From Rhodococcus sp. X156 (GTDB lineage Bacteria > Actinomycetota > Actinomycetes > Mycobacteriales > Mycobacteriaceae): 64,000 bases of DNA. Positions 39,920 to 50,435 of this stretch are shown in pieces. The number at the start of each line of letters is the position of its first letter. Within the stretch, counting starts at the first letter, position 1. Both the position numbers and the translations under genes were made by a program. The notes under the pieces were generated by a model. It was not told the origin of the DNA. It did not search any database and was given only the letters and a program-made list of their open reading frames with translations. The DNA lies in NCBI RefSeq assembly GCF_004006015.1, contig NZ_CP034766.1, positions 1,893,001 to 1,957,000 of the forward strand. The letters run 5' to 3'.

Positions 39920-39925
39920 AGCAGG

Positions 39926-39931
39926 ACCCTA
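39926..39931 (-). promoter_or_regulatory. -10 box of a leaderless promoter for the Gly-rich protein
   Basis: Minus-strand TAGGGT is 6 nt from the GTG at 39919, the same hexamer and spacing as at mptB. Confidence 0.45.
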
Positions 39932-39944
39932 GTGCGGAGAAGGT

Positions 39945-39973
39945 GCGCGCGTGCGCCGTTCACGCACGCGCGC
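39945..39973 (-). terminator. Terminator after the VOC gene
   Basis: GCGCGCGTGCG (39945-39955) pairs perfectly with CGCACGCGCGC (39963-39973) over a 7-nt loop, 8 nt after the VOC gene stop. Confidence 0.6.
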
Positions 39974-39981
39974 CGGGTGGG

Positions 39982-40752
39982 CTAGGCCAGGCGGGCCGAG
40001 CGCCGCACCCAGTCCGCCGGATCCCGGTCGACCACGCAGTACTCCCGACCGGCCGGGTCGCGCAGCACCGTCCAGTCCTCGGTGCGCCGCACCACCTCGG
40101 CGCCCAGACCCTCGTGCCTGCGCACCTCGGCGTCCCGGTCGGCCGCAGCGACGTCCAGGTGCGCCCGGGTGGGACCGCTCTCCTCGTCCAGCCGCTGCAG
40201 GAGCAGGTGCATCGGCAGCTCGTCGGGCGAGACGAGCCGCTCGAACACCATCGAGGTGATCCTCGGTTGCACCGGCCAGCCGGTCAGCTCGCGCCAGAAC
40301 GCCGCCTCGGCGTCGTAGCGGTCCCGGGCGACGTCGATGCAGATCTGGTCGACCGCGGACGCGCCCTCCGGCCAGGGTGCCGGTGCCGCGCGGCGCGACT
40401 CCCCGGCGTGCGCCACCAAGCAGAACGGCAGGCCGCCGGGCGAGGTGAGCACCACCAGCCCGTCCCTGGGTCGGCTGGTGACCGTCGCCCCCAGCGCGGT
40501 GGCCTCGGCCACCGCCTGGTCGAGGCCGGCGACGTAGAGGTCGAGGTGCACCCGGGGCGCGTCGTCGACCTCCTGCAGCCACAGGTGTGGATCTGCGTCC
40601 ACCGGCTCCAGCGGCACCAGCTCGCCGTGCTCTCCCCGGGGCGTGGCGGACACCGCGTGCCCGCTCACCGAGCTCCAGAACCGCGCGAGCTGCTCGCCCT
40701 GGGACGCTGGGGTGTCCAGGAAGGCGTTGATCCACCGCACCGGCACGTTCAT
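39982..40752 (-). CDS. VOC-superfamily (glyoxalase-like) protein, two domains
   Basis: Protein of 256 aa made of two betaalphabetabetabeta glyoxalase/bleomycin-resistance-like halves (about 5-115 and 130-250). Conserved features include RVHLDLYV and THAHLDV-like RAHLDVAA, with Asp/His ligand candidates, and the ending DPAGREYCVVDRDP. It may be an enzyme or a binding protein; substrate unknown. 15 bp downstream of the next small gene on the same strand. Confidence 0.8.
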   Translation of the reverse strand: MNVPVRWINAFLDTPASQGEQLARFWSSVSGHAVSATPRGEHGELVPLEPVDADPHLWLQEVDDAPRVHLDLYVAGLDQAVAEATALGATVTSRPRDGLVVLTSPGGLPFCLVAHAGESRRAAPAPWPEGASAVDQICIDVARDRYDAEAAFWRELTGWPVQPRITSMVFERLVSPDELPMHLLLQRLDEESGPTRAHLDVAAADRDAEVRRHEGLGAEVVRRTEDWTVLRDPAGREYCVVDRDPADWVRRSARLA

Positions 40753-40767
40753 CGCGTCGAGGCGGAG

Positions 40768-41097
40768 CTACTTGTCGCGAGCCAGGTACCCGGCCATCCT
40801 CTTGGCCAGGCCCTTGGGGGTCTTCACCGCGCCGGCGAGCTCACGGTCCCACTCGGCCTGCGTGGCGGTGGAGCGGGCCACCAGCTGCTCGGCGGTCTCC
40901 ATGTCCGGAACCACCACGTCGCCCAGCGTGCCGTCGGCACCGACCAGCGTCACCCGCACGGCGCTGCGGCCGACGTACTGCACCACCGCGGTGGCACCGT
41001 CGCCGTGCTCGGCGGCGAACTTGTCCACCGTGCTCACCGCGCCCTTGGGGGCGTCGGGGTCGACTGGTTTCAGCTCGTTCGGCTCGCTGTCGCTCAT
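40768..41097 (-). CDS. Conserved actinobacterial protein of unknown function
   Basis: Soluble acidic/basic protein of 109 aa with no recognised motif. It begins MSDSEPNELKPVDPDAPKG and ends with a basic AKRMAGYLARDK; the middle (TAVVQYVGRSAVRVTLVGADG) is predicted beta structure. TAAGGT at 41104-41109 lies 6 nt before the ATG with no ribosome site, so translation is probably leaderless. Divergent from the quinone oxidoreductase. Confidence 0.75.
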   Translation of the reverse strand: MSDSEPNELKPVDPDAPKGAVSTVDKFAAEHGDGATAVVQYVGRSAVRVTLVGADGTLGDVVVPDMETAEQLVARSTATQAEWDRELAGAVKTPKGLAKRMAGYLARDK

Positions 41098-41103
41098 GCG
41101 AGC

Positions 41104-41109
41104 ACCTTA
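41104..41109 (-). promoter_or_regulatory. -10 box of a leaderless promoter for the 109-aa protein
   Basis: Minus-strand TAAGGT, 6 nt before the ATG at 41097. On the other strand a TAGGAC sequence lies 7 nt before the GTG of the quinone oxidoreductase (41149), so the 51-bp gap appears to hold two back-to-back leaderless promoters. Confidence 0.45.
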
Positions 41110-41148
41110 ACGGGTCAGCCGGGGAGCCCATCGGGTAGGACTTACCCC

Positions 41149-42135
41149 GTGCGCGCCATCCAGATCACCGCCACCGGCGGACCCGAGGTCCTCGTCCCCA
41201 CCACCGTCGCCGAGCCCGTGCCGGGGCCGGGCGAGCTGCTGGTCAGCGTGGCCGCGGCGGGGGTCAACTACATCGACACCTACTACCGGACCGGCCAGTA
41301 TCCGGTGGAGCTGCCGTCCGTGCCCGGCCTGGAGGGCGCCGGCGTGGTGCAGGCCCTCGGCGCGGACGTCACCGACTTCGCGGTGGGTGACCGGGTGGCC
41401 TGGTGCTCCGCACCGGGCAGCTACGCCGAGCAGGTGGTGGTGCCCGCCAGCGCCGCCGTGGCGGTACCGGCCGGCGTGCCGGACGACCAGGCGGCCTCGG
41501 CGCTGCTGCAGGGCATGACGGCGCACTACCTGCTCACCTCCACCTACCCGGCCCAGCCCGGCGACACGGTCCTGCTGCACGCCGGCGCGGGCGGGGTGGG
41601 GCTGATGCTGACCCAGCTGGCGGTGGCCGCGGGCGTCACCGTCATCACCACGGTGTCCACCGACGCCAAGGCCGAGCTCTCCCGCACGGCCGGCGCCGCG
41701 CACGTGCTGCGCTACGGCGACGACCTGGCTGCGCAGGTGCGCGAGCTGACGGCGGGCGAGGGGGTGGCGGCGGTCTACGACGGCGTGGGCGCGGCCACCT
41801 TCGACGCCAGCCTGGCCGCGCTGCGGGTGCGCGGGACCTTGGCGCTGTTCGGGGCTGCCAGCGGGCCGGTGCCACCGGTGGACCCCCAGCGGCTCAACGC
41901 GGCGGGGTCGCTCTACCTCACCCGCCCCACGCTGGCGCACTACACGCGCAACCGCCCGGAGCTCACCTGGCGGGCCGACGCCGTGTTCGGGGCCGTCGTT
42001 GACGGCAGCCTGCGGGTGCGCGTGGGAGCCACCTACCCGCTGTCCGAGGCCGCCCAGGCGCACCGCGACCTGCAGGCGCGGTCCACCACGGGTTCGCTCG
42101 TCCTGCTGCCGGAGCCGAGCGGGAGGAACAGCTAG
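41149..42135 (+). CDS. qor: NADPH:quinone oxidoreductase (zinc-free MDR family)
   Basis: Enzyme of 328 aa of the medium-chain reductase family without zinc ligands. N-terminal GroES-like half contains [17 protein letters not shown]; the nucleotide motif is [15 protein letters not shown]. It reduces quinones by one electron with NADPH. Same position as M. tuberculosis qor (Rv1454c) near ctaB. Its 3' end overlaps ctaB by 4 nt on the opposite strand. Confidence 0.92.
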   Translation: MRAIQITATGGPEVLVPTTVAEPVPGPGELLVSVAAAGVNYIDTYYRTGQYPVELPSVPGLEGAGVVQALGADVTDFAVGDRVAWCSAPGSYAEQVVVPASAAVAVPAGVPDDQAASALLQGMTAHYLLTSTYPAQPGDTVLLHAGAGGVGLMLTQLAVAAGVTVITTVSTDAKAELSRTAGAAHVLRYGDDLAAQVRELTAGEGVAAVYDGVGAATFDASLAALRVRGTLALFGAASGPVPPVDPQRLNAAGSLYLTRPTLAHYTRNRPELTWRADAVFGAVVDGSLRVRVGATYPLSEAAQAHRDLQARSTTGSLVLLPEPSGRNS

Positions 42136-43097
42136 AGCAGGGTGGGCAGGTTCAGCACGGAGTCGACCGCGATGCCGATGAACAGCAGCGACAGGTACGT
42201 GTTGGACAGGTGGAAGAGCTTCATCGGGTTGGTCTGCCGACCGGCCTTGGTGGCCGCGTACAACCGGTGGGCCATCACCAGGAACCAGGCGCCGGTGAGC
42301 ACGGCCACGGCGGCGTAGAGCCATCCGGTGGCCGGCAGCAGCAACAGGCTGACCGCCACCATCACCCAGCTGAAGAGCACGATCTTGCGCGTGACCTCCT
42401 GCGCGGTGGCCACCACCGGCAGCATCGGCACGCCGGCCGCGCGGTAGTCCTCCTTGTAGCGCATCGCCAGCGCCCAGGTGTGCGGCGGCGTCCAGAAGAA
42501 GATGATTCCGAACATGACCGCTGCCGGCCACTCCACCGTGCCGGTCACCGCGGCCCACCCGATGACCACCGGCATGCACCCGGCGGCGCCGCCCCACACC
42601 ACGTTCTGGGTGGTGCGGCGCTTGAGCACCAGGGTGTAGACGAGGACGTAGAAGAGGATGGTCGCCACGGCGAGGACACCGGCGAACAAGTTGGTGGTGG
42701 CCCACAGCCAGAAGAAGGACAGCACGCCCAGCGCGAGCCCGAAGACCAGCGCGTGCCGGGTGGGCACGGTCTCCCGGGCGAGGGCGCGTCGAGCTGTGCG
42801 CTTCATCACCTTGTCGATGTCGGCGTCAGCCACGCAGTTGAGCGTGTTGGCGCTGGCCGCGGCGAGCATCCCACCGAACAGGGTGGTGAGCACCAGCAGC
42901 GGCAGGGGCAGCGGCAGCGGGTCGACACCGCGCTGCGCCAGCAGCATCGCCGGGATGGTGGTGACCAGCAGCAGCTCGATCACGCGGGGCTTGGTCAGCC
43001 CGACGTAGGCGCCCACCTTGGCGCGAAGGCGCTGACCAGCACCGTGACCCGGCCCCGGCGTCGCCTGCGCTCGGCTGGTCCGTTCCGCTGTCCGCAC
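42132..43097 (-). CDS. ctaB: Protoheme IX farnesyltransferase (heme O synthase)
   Basis: UbiA-type prenyltransferase of 321 aa with about nine helices; attaches farnesyl to heme B to form heme O for cytochrome oxidase. The two Asp-rich metal-diphosphate motifs are [15 protein letters not shown] and YTLVLKRRT (with the heme-side loop [13 protein letters not shown]). GTG start with GAGGAG before it. Divergent from tkt across a 322-bp gap. Confidence 0.95.
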   Translation of the reverse strand: MRTAERTSRAQATPGPGHGAGQRLRAKVGAYVGLTKPRVIELLLVTTIPAMLLAQRGVDPLPLPLPLLVLTTLFGGMLAAASANTLNCVADADIDKVMKRTARRALARETVPTRHALVFGLALGVLSFFWLWATTNLFAGVLAVATILFYVLVYTLVLKRRTTQNVVWGGAAGCMPVVIGWAAVTGTVEWPAAVMFGIIFFWTPPHTWALAMRYKEDYRAAGVPMLPVVATAQEVTRKIVLFSWVMVAVSLLLLPATGWLYAAVAVLTGAWFLVMAHRLYAATKAGRQTNPMKLFHLSNTYLSLLFIGIAVDSVLNLPTLL

Positions 43098-43419
43098 CGC
43101 TTCTCCTCAAATAAGATTCGGCCGTCAGTACAGAACTGTGACCCTCTACCGCGAGCAATGGTAGACGGCCTGCGGGCCACCACCCGCCCCGCACCGAGGA
43201 GTGTGGCGAGAACGTCAGCCCCGGGGTGACGGGGCATCGGCAGCCGGTGGCGCCCAAGATCATCGCCGACATCGTCATTGTGGTGCAGCCGCACTAGGCT
43301 TGGCCGCAGACAACGGGCAACCGGAGGCAGGACCCCGACGCCACCCTGTGCGCCGCACGGCGTTGACGTCGGGTCTCACCGCTGGTCCCACCCAGCAACA
43401 GTGTCAGGAGCCCCACGAC
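43098..43419. promoter_or_regulatory. Intergenic control region between ctaB and tkt
   Basis: A 322-bp gap without a convincing gene. On the tkt side, TAGGCT at 43295-43300 is a possible -10 box, giving a leader of about 115 nt. On the ctaB side an AT-richer patch (43105-43130) and a CTACC/GGTAG stem around 43144-43162 are visible. A frame in phase with tkt is open upstream but its codon pattern looks non-coding. Confidence 0.4.
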
Positions 43420-45513
43420 GTGCCGGTGACCGCCGAGATCAGTGCCCTCACTCGACCCAACTACCCCGACGGCTGGTCGGAGCTGGACACCCGCGCCGTG
43501 GACACCGCGCGGGTGCTGGCCGCCGACGCCGTGCAGCACAAGGGCAACGGCCACCCCGGCACCGCGATGAGCCTGGCGCCGCTGGCCTACACCCTCTTCC
43601 AGCGGGTGATGCGCCACGACCCCACGGACGCCGACTGGATCGGTCGCGACCGCTTCGTGCTCTCCGCCGGGCACTCCAGCCTGACGCTGTACATCCAGCT
43701 GTACCTGGCCGGCTACGGGTTGGAGCTGCAGGACCTCAAGGAGCTGCGCACCTGGGGCTCGGCCACCCCCGGCCACCCCGAGCACCGGCACACCCCGGGC
43801 ATCGAGATCACCACCGGCCCGCTGGGCCAGGGGCTGGCCTCGGCCGTGGGCATGGCGATGGCGGCCCGCCGCGAGCGCGGCCTGTTCGACCCGGAGCCGG
43901 AGCTGGGCCAGAGCCCGTTCGACCACCACGTGTACGTGATCGCCTCCGACGGTGACATCGAGGAGGGCATCACCTCCGAGGCGTCCTCGCTCGCCGGCAC
44001 CCAGCAGCTCGGCAACCTCGTGGTGATCTACGACGACAACAAGATCTCCATCGAGGACAACACCGACATCGCGCTGAGCGAGGACACCGCCAAGCGCTAC
44101 GAGGCCTACGGCTGGCACGTTCAGGTGGTGGAGGGCGGCGAGGACGTCGTGGCCATCGAGCGGGCGCTGCTTGCAGCCCGGGACGAGACGAGCCGTCCCT
44201 CGATCATCGTGCTGCGCACCATCATCGGCTACCCCGCCCCGAAGAAGATGAACACCGGTGCCGCGCACGGTGCCGCCCTCGGCGACGAGGAGGTCGCCGC
44301 CGTCAAGAAGGAGCTGGGCTTCGACCCGGAGAAGTCCTTCGAGGTGAGCGACGAGGTCATCAAGCACACCCGGCAGGCCAAGGACCGCGGCACCGCGGCG
44401 CACGAGGACTGGGAGCCCACCTTCCAGGCCTGGGCCGAGCGCGAGCCCGAGCGCAAGCAGCTGCTGGACCGGCTCCTGGGCCGCACGCTGCCCGACGGCT
44501 ACGCCGACAACCTCCCCACCTGGTCCACCGACGACAAGGCCGTGGCCACCCGCAAGGCGTCGGAGGCCGTGCTCAACGCCCTCGGCCCGGTGCTGCCCGA
44601 GCTGTGGGGCGGCTCGGCCGACCTGGCCGGCAGCAACAACACCACCATCAAGGGCTCGGACTCCTTCGGCCCCACGTCGATCTCCACCGACACCTGGACC
44701 GCCCAGCCCTACGGGCGCACCCTGCACTTCGGGGTCCGCGAGCACGCCATGGCGGCGGCGCTCAACGGCATCGCGCTGCACGGGCCCACCCGCCCCTACG
44801 GCGGCACCTTCCTGGTGTTCAGCGACTACGAGCGTCCCGCGCTGCGGCTGGCCGCGCTGATGAAGTCGGCCGTGATCCACGTCTGGACGCACGACTCCAT
44901 CGGCCTCGGCGAGGACGGCCCCACCCACCAGCCGATCGAGCACCTGGCCACGCTGCGGGCCATCCCCGGCTTCAGCGTGGTGCGCCCTGGCGACGCCAAC
45001 GAGACCGCCGCCGCCTGGAAGGCCGTGCTGGAGCGCCCCGAGGGCCCCGCCGGTCTGGCGCTCACCCGGCAGAACATCCCGATCCTGGCGGGCACCAGCA
45101 CCGAGGGCGTCGCCCGCGGCGGCTACGTGCTGCAGGACGCCGAGGCGGGCCCGCTGCAGGTGATCCTCATCGGCACCGGCTCCGAGCTGCAGATCGCGGT
45201 GGCCACCCGGGAGACCCTGGAGGCACAGGGCATCGGTGCGCGCGTGGTCTCCATGCCCTGCGTGGAGTGGTTCGAGGAGCAGGACGCCGACTACCGGGAG
45301 TCCGTGCTCCCCGCCGCGGTCAAGGCCCGCGTGGCGGTGGAGGCGGCCTCGCCGCTGACCTGGTACCGCTACGTCGGGGACGCCGGCGAGATCGTCGGCC
45401 TCGACCACTTCGGTGCGTCCGCCGACTACGAGACGCTCTACCGAGAGTTCGGCATCACCGATGAGGCGGTGACGGCTGCCGCGCAGCGGTCCCTCGCCCG
45501 AGTGGAGGCATGA
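43420..45513 (+). CDS. tkt: Transketolase
   Basis: Thiamine-diphosphate enzyme of 697 aa that moves two-carbon units in the pentose phosphate pathway. The substrate His is in [11 protein letters not shown], the cofactor motif is GDGDIEEG-like ([10 protein letters not shown]...NKISIE), and the pyrimidine-domain Glu is in FGVREHAM. It is first of tkt-tal-zwf-opcA-pgl, the order seen in mycobacteria and corynebacteria. The GTG at 43420 has CAGGAG 9 nt before it; a second GTG lies two codons on. Confidence 0.96.
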   Translation: MPVTAEISALTRPNYPDGWSELDTRAVDTARVLAADAVQHKGNGHPGTAMSLAPLAYTLFQRVMRHDPTDADWIGRDRFVLSAGHSSLTLYIQLYLAGYGLELQDLKELRTWGSATPGHPEHRHTPGIEITTGPLGQGLASAVGMAMAARRERGLFDPEPELGQSPFDHHVYVIASDGDIEEGITSEASSLAGTQQLGNLVVIYDDNKISIEDNTDIALSEDTAKRYEAYGWHVQVVEGGEDVVAIERALLAARDETSRPSIIVLRTIIGYPAPKKMNTGAAHGAALGDEEVAAVKKELGFDPEKSFEVSDEVIKHTRQAKDRGTAAHEDWEPTFQAWAEREPERKQLLDRLLGRTLPDGYADNLPTWSTDDKAVATRKASEAVLNALGPVLPELWGGSADLAGSNNTTIKGSDSFGPTSISTDTWTAQPYGRTLHFGVREHAMAAALNGIALHGPTRPYGGTFLVFSDYERPALRLAALMKSAVIHVWTHDSIGLGEDGPTHQPIEHLATLRAIPGFSVVRPGDANETAAAWKAVLERPEGPAGLALTRQNIPILAGTSTEGVARGGYVLQDAEAGPLQVILIGTGSELQIAVATRETLEAQGIGARVVSMPCVEWFEEQDADYRESVLPAAVKARVAVEAASPLTWYRYVGDAGEIVGLDHFGASADYETLYREFGITDEAVTAAAQRSLARVEA

Positions 45514-45518
45514 CAACC

Positions 45519-46676
45519 ATGACAGACGTGAACACCGCAGGCACCAGCCCTGCGACCGAGCAGAACCCGAACCTGGCCGCGCTGTCGGCGGCCGGGGTGA
45601 GCGTGTGGCTGGACGACCTCTCCCGGGAGCGGCTGCGCACCGGGAACCTGGCGCAGCTGGTGCAGACCCGCAGCATCGTGGGCGTCACCACCAACCCGAC
45701 GATCTTCGCCGGGGCGCTGTCCAAGGGCGACGCCTACGACGCCCAGCTGCGTGAGCTGGCCGCCCAGGGCGCTGACCTCGACACCACCGTGCGGGTGCTG
45801 ACCACCGACGACGTCCGGGAGGCCTGCGACGTCCTGCGCCCGGCGTGGGAGGCCAGCAGCGGCCGCGACGGCCGGGTCTCCATCGAGGTCGACCCCCGCC
45901 TGGCGCACGAGACCGACAAGACCGTCGAACAGGCGGTCGAGCTGTGGAAGATCGTCGACCGGCCGAACGCGATGATCAAGATCCCCGCCACCGAGGAGGG
46001 GCTGTCGGCCATCACCCAGACCCTGGCCCAGGGAATCAGCGTCAACGTGACCCTGATCTTCTCCGTCGAGCGGCACCGTGCGGTGATCGACGCCTTCCTC
46101 GACGGGCTGGAGCAGGCCAGGACGGCCGGGCACGACCTCGCCACCATCGAGAGCGTGGCGTCGTTCTTCGTCTCCCGCGTGGACAGCGAGGTGGACAAGC
46201 GCCTGGAGGCCATCGGCACGCCGGAGGCGATGGAGCTGCGCGGCAAGGCTGCCCTGGCCAACGCCCGCCTGGCCTACGGCGCCTTCGAGGAGGTCTTCCA
46301 GGTCGGCTCCCGCTGGGCCGAGCTGGCCAAGGAGGGCGCACACCCGCAGCGCCCGCTGTGGGCCTCCACCGGAGTGAAGAACCCCGACTACTCCGACACC
46401 ATGTACGTCAGCGAGCTCGTGGCGCCGAACACGGTGAACACCATGCCGGAGAAGACCCTGGAGGCCTTCGCCGACCACGGCGTGGTCACCGGCGACACCG
46501 TCAGCGACACCTCGGTGGCCGCCCAGGAGGTGTTCGACAGCCTGGAGCGCGTGGGCATCGACATCACCGAGGTCTTCCTCGCGCTGGAGAACGAGGGCGT
46601 GGAGAAGTTCATGGGCTCCTGGTCCGAGCTGTCCGAGACCGTGCAGGGCCAGCTGGACAGCGCCGCGAAGGCCTGA
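45519..46676 (+). CDS. tal: Transaldolase
   Basis: Enzyme of 385 aa transferring dihydroxyacetone units; long actinobacterial type. The Schiff-base Lys is in [18 protein letters not shown] and the ASTGVKNP segment are typical. An ATG at 45510 would overlap the tkt stop by 4 nt, but GGAGG lies only 1 nt from it; the ATG at 45519 has the same GGAGG at 10 nt and is chosen. Confidence 0.95.
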   Translation: MTDVNTAGTSPATEQNPNLAALSAAGVSVWLDDLSRERLRTGNLAQLVQTRSIVGVTTNPTIFAGALSKGDAYDAQLRELAAQGADLDTTVRVLTTDDVREACDVLRPAWEASSGRDGRVSIEVDPRLAHETDKTVEQAVELWKIVDRPNAMIKIPATEEGLSAITQTLAQGISVNVTLIFSVERHRAVIDAFLDGLEQARTAGHDLATIESVASFFVSRVDSEVDKRLEAIGTPEAMELRGKAALANARLAYGAFEEVFQVGSRWAELAKEGAHPQRPLWASTGVKNPDYSDTMYVSELVAPNTVNTMPEKTLEAFADHGVVTGDTVSDTSVAAQEVFDSLERVGIDITEVFLALENEGVEKFMGSWSELSETVQGQLDSAAKA

Positions 46677-46734
46677 GCACGGCTGGTCCACCCGCCCCGA
46701 GCAACGAACGTCGAGCGACACCGAGGAGTACCTA

Positions 46735-48294
46735 GTGGCCCCTTCCGCCGGGTGGACCAACCCGCTGGCCGAGGGCTGGGTCAACCCGCTGCGTGACAGC
46801 AGGGACAAGCGGCTGCCGAGGATCGCCGGGCCTTGTGGCCTGGTGATCTTCGGCGTCACCGGTGACCTGGCCCGCAAGAAGCTGATGCCGGCCGTGTACG
46901 ACCTGGCCAACCGAGGCCTGCTGCCGCCCGGCTTCGCGCTCGTCGGGTTCGCCCGGCGGGAGTGGGCCGACGAGGACTTCGGCAAGGTGGTGCACGACGC
47001 GGTGCGCGAGTACGCCCGCACGCCGTTCCGCGAGGACGTCTGGAACGCCCTCGCCGAGGGGTTCCGCTTCGTGCAGGGCAGCTTCGACGACGACGCGGCG
47101 TTCGACAGCCTGGCCGCCACCCTCGCCGAGCTCGACCGGGTGCGGGGCACCGGCGGCAACCACGCCTTCTACCTGTCGGTGCCGCCGGCGGCGTTCCCCA
47201 CCGTCTGCGAGCAGCTGTCCCGCTCGGGCCTGGCCAAGCAGACCGACGGGGAGTGGCGGCGGGTGGTGATCGAGAAGCCCTTCGGCCACGACCTGCAGAG
47301 CGCCCGCGAGCTCAACGCGGTGGTCAACGAGGTGTTCCCCGAGGACTCGGTGTTCCGCATCGACCACTACCTCGGCAAGGAGACGGTGCAGAACATCCTG
47401 GCGCTGCGCTTCGCCAACCAGCTGTTCGACCCGATCTGGAACGCCCACTACGTCGACCACGTGCAGATCACCATGGCCGAGGACATCGGGCTCGGCGGCC
47501 GGGCCGGCTACTACGACGGCATCGGCGCCGCCCGCGACGTCATCCAGAACCACCTCCTGCAGCTGCTGGCGTTCATCGCCATGGAGGAGCCGATCAGCTT
47601 CGACCCGCACGAGCTGCAGGCCGAGAAGATCAAGGTGCTCTCCGCCACCCGGCTGGTGCAGCCGCTGGACGACACCACCGCCCGCGGGCAGTACACCGGC
47701 GGCTGGCAGGGCGGCCAGCAGGTGGTGGGGCTGCTGGAGGAGGAGGGCTTCGCCAAGGACTCCACCACCGAGACGTTCGCGGCGATCACCGTGGACGTGG
47801 ACACCCGCCGCTGGGCGGGGGTGCCGTTCTACCTGCGCACCGGCAAGCGGCTGGGCCGGCGGGTCACCGAGATCGCGGTGGTGTTCAAGCGGGCGCCACA
47901 CCTGCCCTTCGACAGCACCATGACCGAGGAGCTGGGCCAGAACGCACTGGTCATCCGGGTGCAGCCCGACGAGGGCATCACCATGCGCTTCGGCTCCAAG
48001 GTCCCCGGCAGCGGGATGGAGGTGCGCGACGTGAGCATGGACTTCAGCTACGGCCAGGCCTTCACCGAGTCCTCCCCCGAGGCCTACGAGCGGCTCATCC
48101 TGGACGTGCTGCTGGGCGAGCCGTCGCTGTTCCCGGTGAACGCCGAGGTGGAGCTGTCCTGGAAGATCCTCGACCCGGTCATCCGGCACTGGGCCGCGGA
48201 GGGGCGCCCCGAGCCCTACGTCTCGGGCACCTGGGGACCGGAGTCGGCGCACGAGATGATGGCCCGCAGCGGCCGCAGCTGGAGACGACCATGA
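46735..48294 (+). CDS. zwf: Glucose-6-phosphate dehydrogenase
   Basis: Enzyme of 519 aa, entry to the oxidative pentose phosphate pathway and main NADPH source. Coenzyme motif GVTGDLARKKL, active site RIDHYLGKE with the catalytic His nearby. The GTG start has AGGAG 7 nt upstream. Its stop overlaps opcA by 4 nt. Confidence 0.96.
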   Translation: MAPSAGWTNPLAEGWVNPLRDSRDKRLPRIAGPCGLVIFGVTGDLARKKLMPAVYDLANRGLLPPGFALVGFARREWADEDFGKVVHDAVREYARTPFREDVWNALAEGFRFVQGSFDDDAAFDSLAATLAELDRVRGTGGNHAFYLSVPPAAFPTVCEQLSRSGLAKQTDGEWRRVVIEKPFGHDLQSARELNAVVNEVFPEDSVFRIDHYLGKETVQNILALRFANQLFDPIWNAHYVDHVQITMAEDIGLGGRAGYYDGIGAARDVIQNHLLQLLAFIAMEEPISFDPHELQAEKIKVLSATRLVQPLDDTTARGQYTGGWQGGQQVVGLLEEEGFAKDSTTETFAAITVDVDTRRWAGVPFYLRTGKRLGRRVTEIAVVFKRAPHLPFDSTMTEELGQNALVIRVQPDEGITMRFGSKVPGSGMEVRDVSMDFSYGQAFTESSPEAYERLILDVLLGEPSLFPVNAEVELSWKILDPVIRHWAAEGRPEPYVSGTWGPESAHEMMARSGRSWRRP

Positions 48295-49265
48295 TCATCG
48301 ACCTCCCGGCCACCACCACCGGCAAGGTGAACCGGCAGATCGTCGACCTCCGCAAGAGCGGCGGCGCGGTCACCCTCGGGCGGGTGCTCACCCTGGTGAT
48401 CTCCACCGACGACAACGTGCAGACCGAGGCCATCATCGACGCGGCCAACGACGCCAGCCGGGAGCACCCCTGCCGGGTGATCGTGCTGGCTCGCGGTGCC
48501 CGCAAGGCCGCCACCCGCCTGGACGCACAGATCCGGGTGGGCGGTGACGCCGGCGCCTCGGAGGTGGTGGTGCTGCGGCTCTACGGCCCGCTCGCTGACC
48601 ACGCCGCCAGCGCCGCGGTGCCATTCCTCCTGCCGGACACCCCGGTGATGGCCTGGTGGCCCGGCGAGCCGCCGGCCAACCCCGCCGCCGACCCGGTGGG
48701 CCAGCTCGCCACCCGGCGGATCACCGACGCGTCCTCGTCCAAGAACCCCGGTCGCGCCCTGCTGCAGCGCGCGGCGAGCTACGCCCCCGGCGACACCGAC
48801 CTGTCGTGGAGCCGGCTGACCACCTGGCGGGCCCTGCTGGCCAGCGCGCTGGACCAGCCGCCCTACGACCCGGTGCGCTCGGCGACGGTCACCGGTGGAC
48901 CCGACTCCCCCTCCTCGGACCTGCTGGCCGGGTGGCTCGCGGCGTTCCTGGACGTGCCGGTCAAGCGGGTGCGCAAGGGCGAGGGCCTGGGCTCGGTGGT
49001 GCTGGACCGGGTGTCCGGCCCGGTGGCGCTGGTGCGCCCGGCCGGCACCGCGGGGGTGCTCACCCAGCCCGGTCAGCCCGACCGGTCGGTGGCGCTGGGG
49101 CGCCGCCAGATCAAGGAGTGCCTGTCCGAGGAGATGCGGCGGCTGGACTCCGACGAGATCTACGCCCGCGCGCTGCAGGGGCTGACCATGGTGAAGCGAT
49201 CCCGGTCGGCGACCTCCCGGTTCGCGGTGGACGACGGCTCGGCCAGCCACGAGGAGATGGTGTGA
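48291..49265 (+). CDS. opcA: OpcA, glucose-6-phosphate dehydrogenase assembly protein
   Basis: Protein of 324 aa that supports assembly or redox control of Zwf in actinobacteria and cyanobacteria. Family features include VMAWWPGEPP, LATRRITDASSS and DLSWSRLTTWR. No catalytic motif. Coupled to zwf and pgl by 4-nt overlaps on both sides. Confidence 0.93.
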   Translation: MIIDLPATTTGKVNRQIVDLRKSGGAVTLGRVLTLVISTDDNVQTEAIIDAANDASREHPCRVIVLARGARKAATRLDAQIRVGGDAGASEVVVLRLYGPLADHAASAAVPFLLPDTPVMAWWPGEPPANPAADPVGQLATRRITDASSSKNPGRALLQRAASYAPGDTDLSWSRLTTWRALLASALDQPPYDPVRSATVTGGPDSPSSDLLAGWLAAFLDVPVKRVRKGEGLGSVVLDRVSGPVALVRPAGTAGVLTQPGQPDRSVALGRRQIKECLSEEMRRLDSDEIYARALQGLTMVKRSRSATSRFAVDDGSASHEEMV

Positions 49266-50041
49266 GCACGCCGCAGGTGGTGGTGCACAGCAACGCGGAC
49301 GTGCTGGCTGCGGCCCTGGCGGCTCGGCTGGTGACCACGCTGGTGGACGCGCAGACGGCCAAGGGCAGCGCCTCGGTGGTGCTCACCGGCGGCGGGGTGG
49401 GCATCGCCCTGCTGGAGCAGCTGCGCAGCTCCCCCGCCTGCTACGCGGTGGACTGGTCCAGGGTGGACGTGTACTTCGGCGACGAGCGCTTCCTGCCCAC
49501 CGGCGACCCGGAGCGCAACGAGACGCAGGCGCGGCTCGCCCTGCTGGACCACGTCGGGGTCGATCCCGAGCGGGTGTTCGCCATGCCGGCCTCCGACGGA
49601 CCCGACGGCGACGACCCGGAGGCGGCCGCGCGGCGGTACGCAGCGGTGCTCGCCGGGCAGGCCCAGCCGGAGGACCACGGCTCGGTACCCCGCTTCGACG
49701 TGCTGATGCTGGGCATGGGCGGCGAGGGCCACGTGGCGTCGATCTTTCCCGAGTCACCCGCGGTGCACGAGACCGAGCGCAGCGTGGTGGGGGTGCGCGG
49801 CTGCCCCAAGCCGCCGCCCACCCGCATCTCCCTGACCCTGCCCGCCATCCGGCAGGCCGCCCAGGTGTGGCTGTGCGTGGCCGGGGAGGCCAAGGCAGCC
49901 GCGGTGCAGCTGGCGCTGGAGGGCGCGGGCGAGGTGGCTCTGCCCGCCGCGGGGGCCACCGGCCAGCGACGCACCCTGTGGGCGCTGGACCGCTCCGCCG
50001 CGGCGCGCCTGCCCCGGGAGCTGCTGCCGCCGCTGAGCTAG
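49262..50041 (+). CDS. pgl: 6-phosphogluconolactonase
   Basis: Enzyme of 259 aa (SugE/DevB-type) that opens 6-phosphogluconolactone. It shows the conserved VYFGDERFLPTGDPERN and MLGMGGEGHVASIFP segments. GTG start overlapping the opcA stop by 4 nt; last gene of the operon and followed by a strong hairpin. Confidence 0.95.
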   Translation: MSTPQVVVHSNADVLAAALAARLVTTLVDAQTAKGSASVVLTGGGVGIALLEQLRSSPACYAVDWSRVDVYFGDERFLPTGDPERNETQARLALLDHVGVDPERVFAMPASDGPDGDDPEAAARRYAAVLAGQAQPEDHGSVPRFDVLMLGMGGEGHVASIFPESPAVHETERSVVGVRGCPKPPPTRISLTLPAIRQAAQVWLCVAGEAKAAAVQLALEGAGEVALPAAGATGQRRTLWALDRSAAARLPRELLPPLS

Positions 50042-50052
50042 CCGCGGACCGA

Positions 50053-50100
50053 CACGACGCCGCCCGGCGGTCCCTCGCGGGACGGCCGGGCGGCGTCGTG
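50053..50100. terminator. Bidirectional terminator between pgl and secG
   Basis: A perfect 16-bp stem (50053-50068 with 50085-50100) lies 12 nt after the pgl stop and 34 nt after the secG stop on the other strand. The loop of 16 nt can fold further. Confidence 0.8.
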
Positions 50101-50134
50101 AGATCAGCTGTGCTGGTCGATCAGTGGGCGGCGC

Positions 50135-50371
50135 TCAGACGTCGAGCTTGATCGCCAGGCCGATGCCGACGATGCAGACCACCCAGATCAGGCCGATGAA
50201 GATGGTGATCCGGTCGAGGTTCTTCTCCACCACGTTCGAGCCGGACAGGTTCGACTGCACGCCACCACCGAAGAGGGTGGACAGTCCGCCGCCCTTGCCG
50301 CGGTGCAGCAGGATGAGCAGGATCAGCGCCATGCTGGCGATGATGAGCACAATCTGCAGGAACAGCTTCAT
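50135..50371 (-). CDS. secG: Preprotein translocase subunit SecG
   Basis: Membrane protein of 78 aa with two helices (about 3-22 and 54-74) joined by the typical loop HRGKGGGLSTLFGGG. Accessory subunit of SecYEG. Position after tpiA is common to actinobacteria. Confidence 0.95.
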   Translation of the reverse strand: MKLFLQIVLIIASMALILLILLHRGKGGGLSTLFGGGVQSNLSGSNVVEKNLDRITIFIGLIWVVCIVGIGLAIKLDV

Positions 50372-50435
50372 GTAAGTCCTAGCTCTTTGGTCGCTCGGTG
50401 GTCGGTCTCGGTCGTGCGCGCGCCCAGCCTAACGC

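Noticed and set aside
43130-43145. CAGTACAGAACTG near ctaB as a second AcnR operator
   Set aside because: The two arms are three bases too close compared with the acn site, so it does not fit the 16-bp consensus.
43201-43419. N-terminal extension of transketolase into the upstream gap
   Set aside because: The extension has no similarity to transketolases, while the GTG at 43420 has a ribosome site and gives the normal N-terminus.
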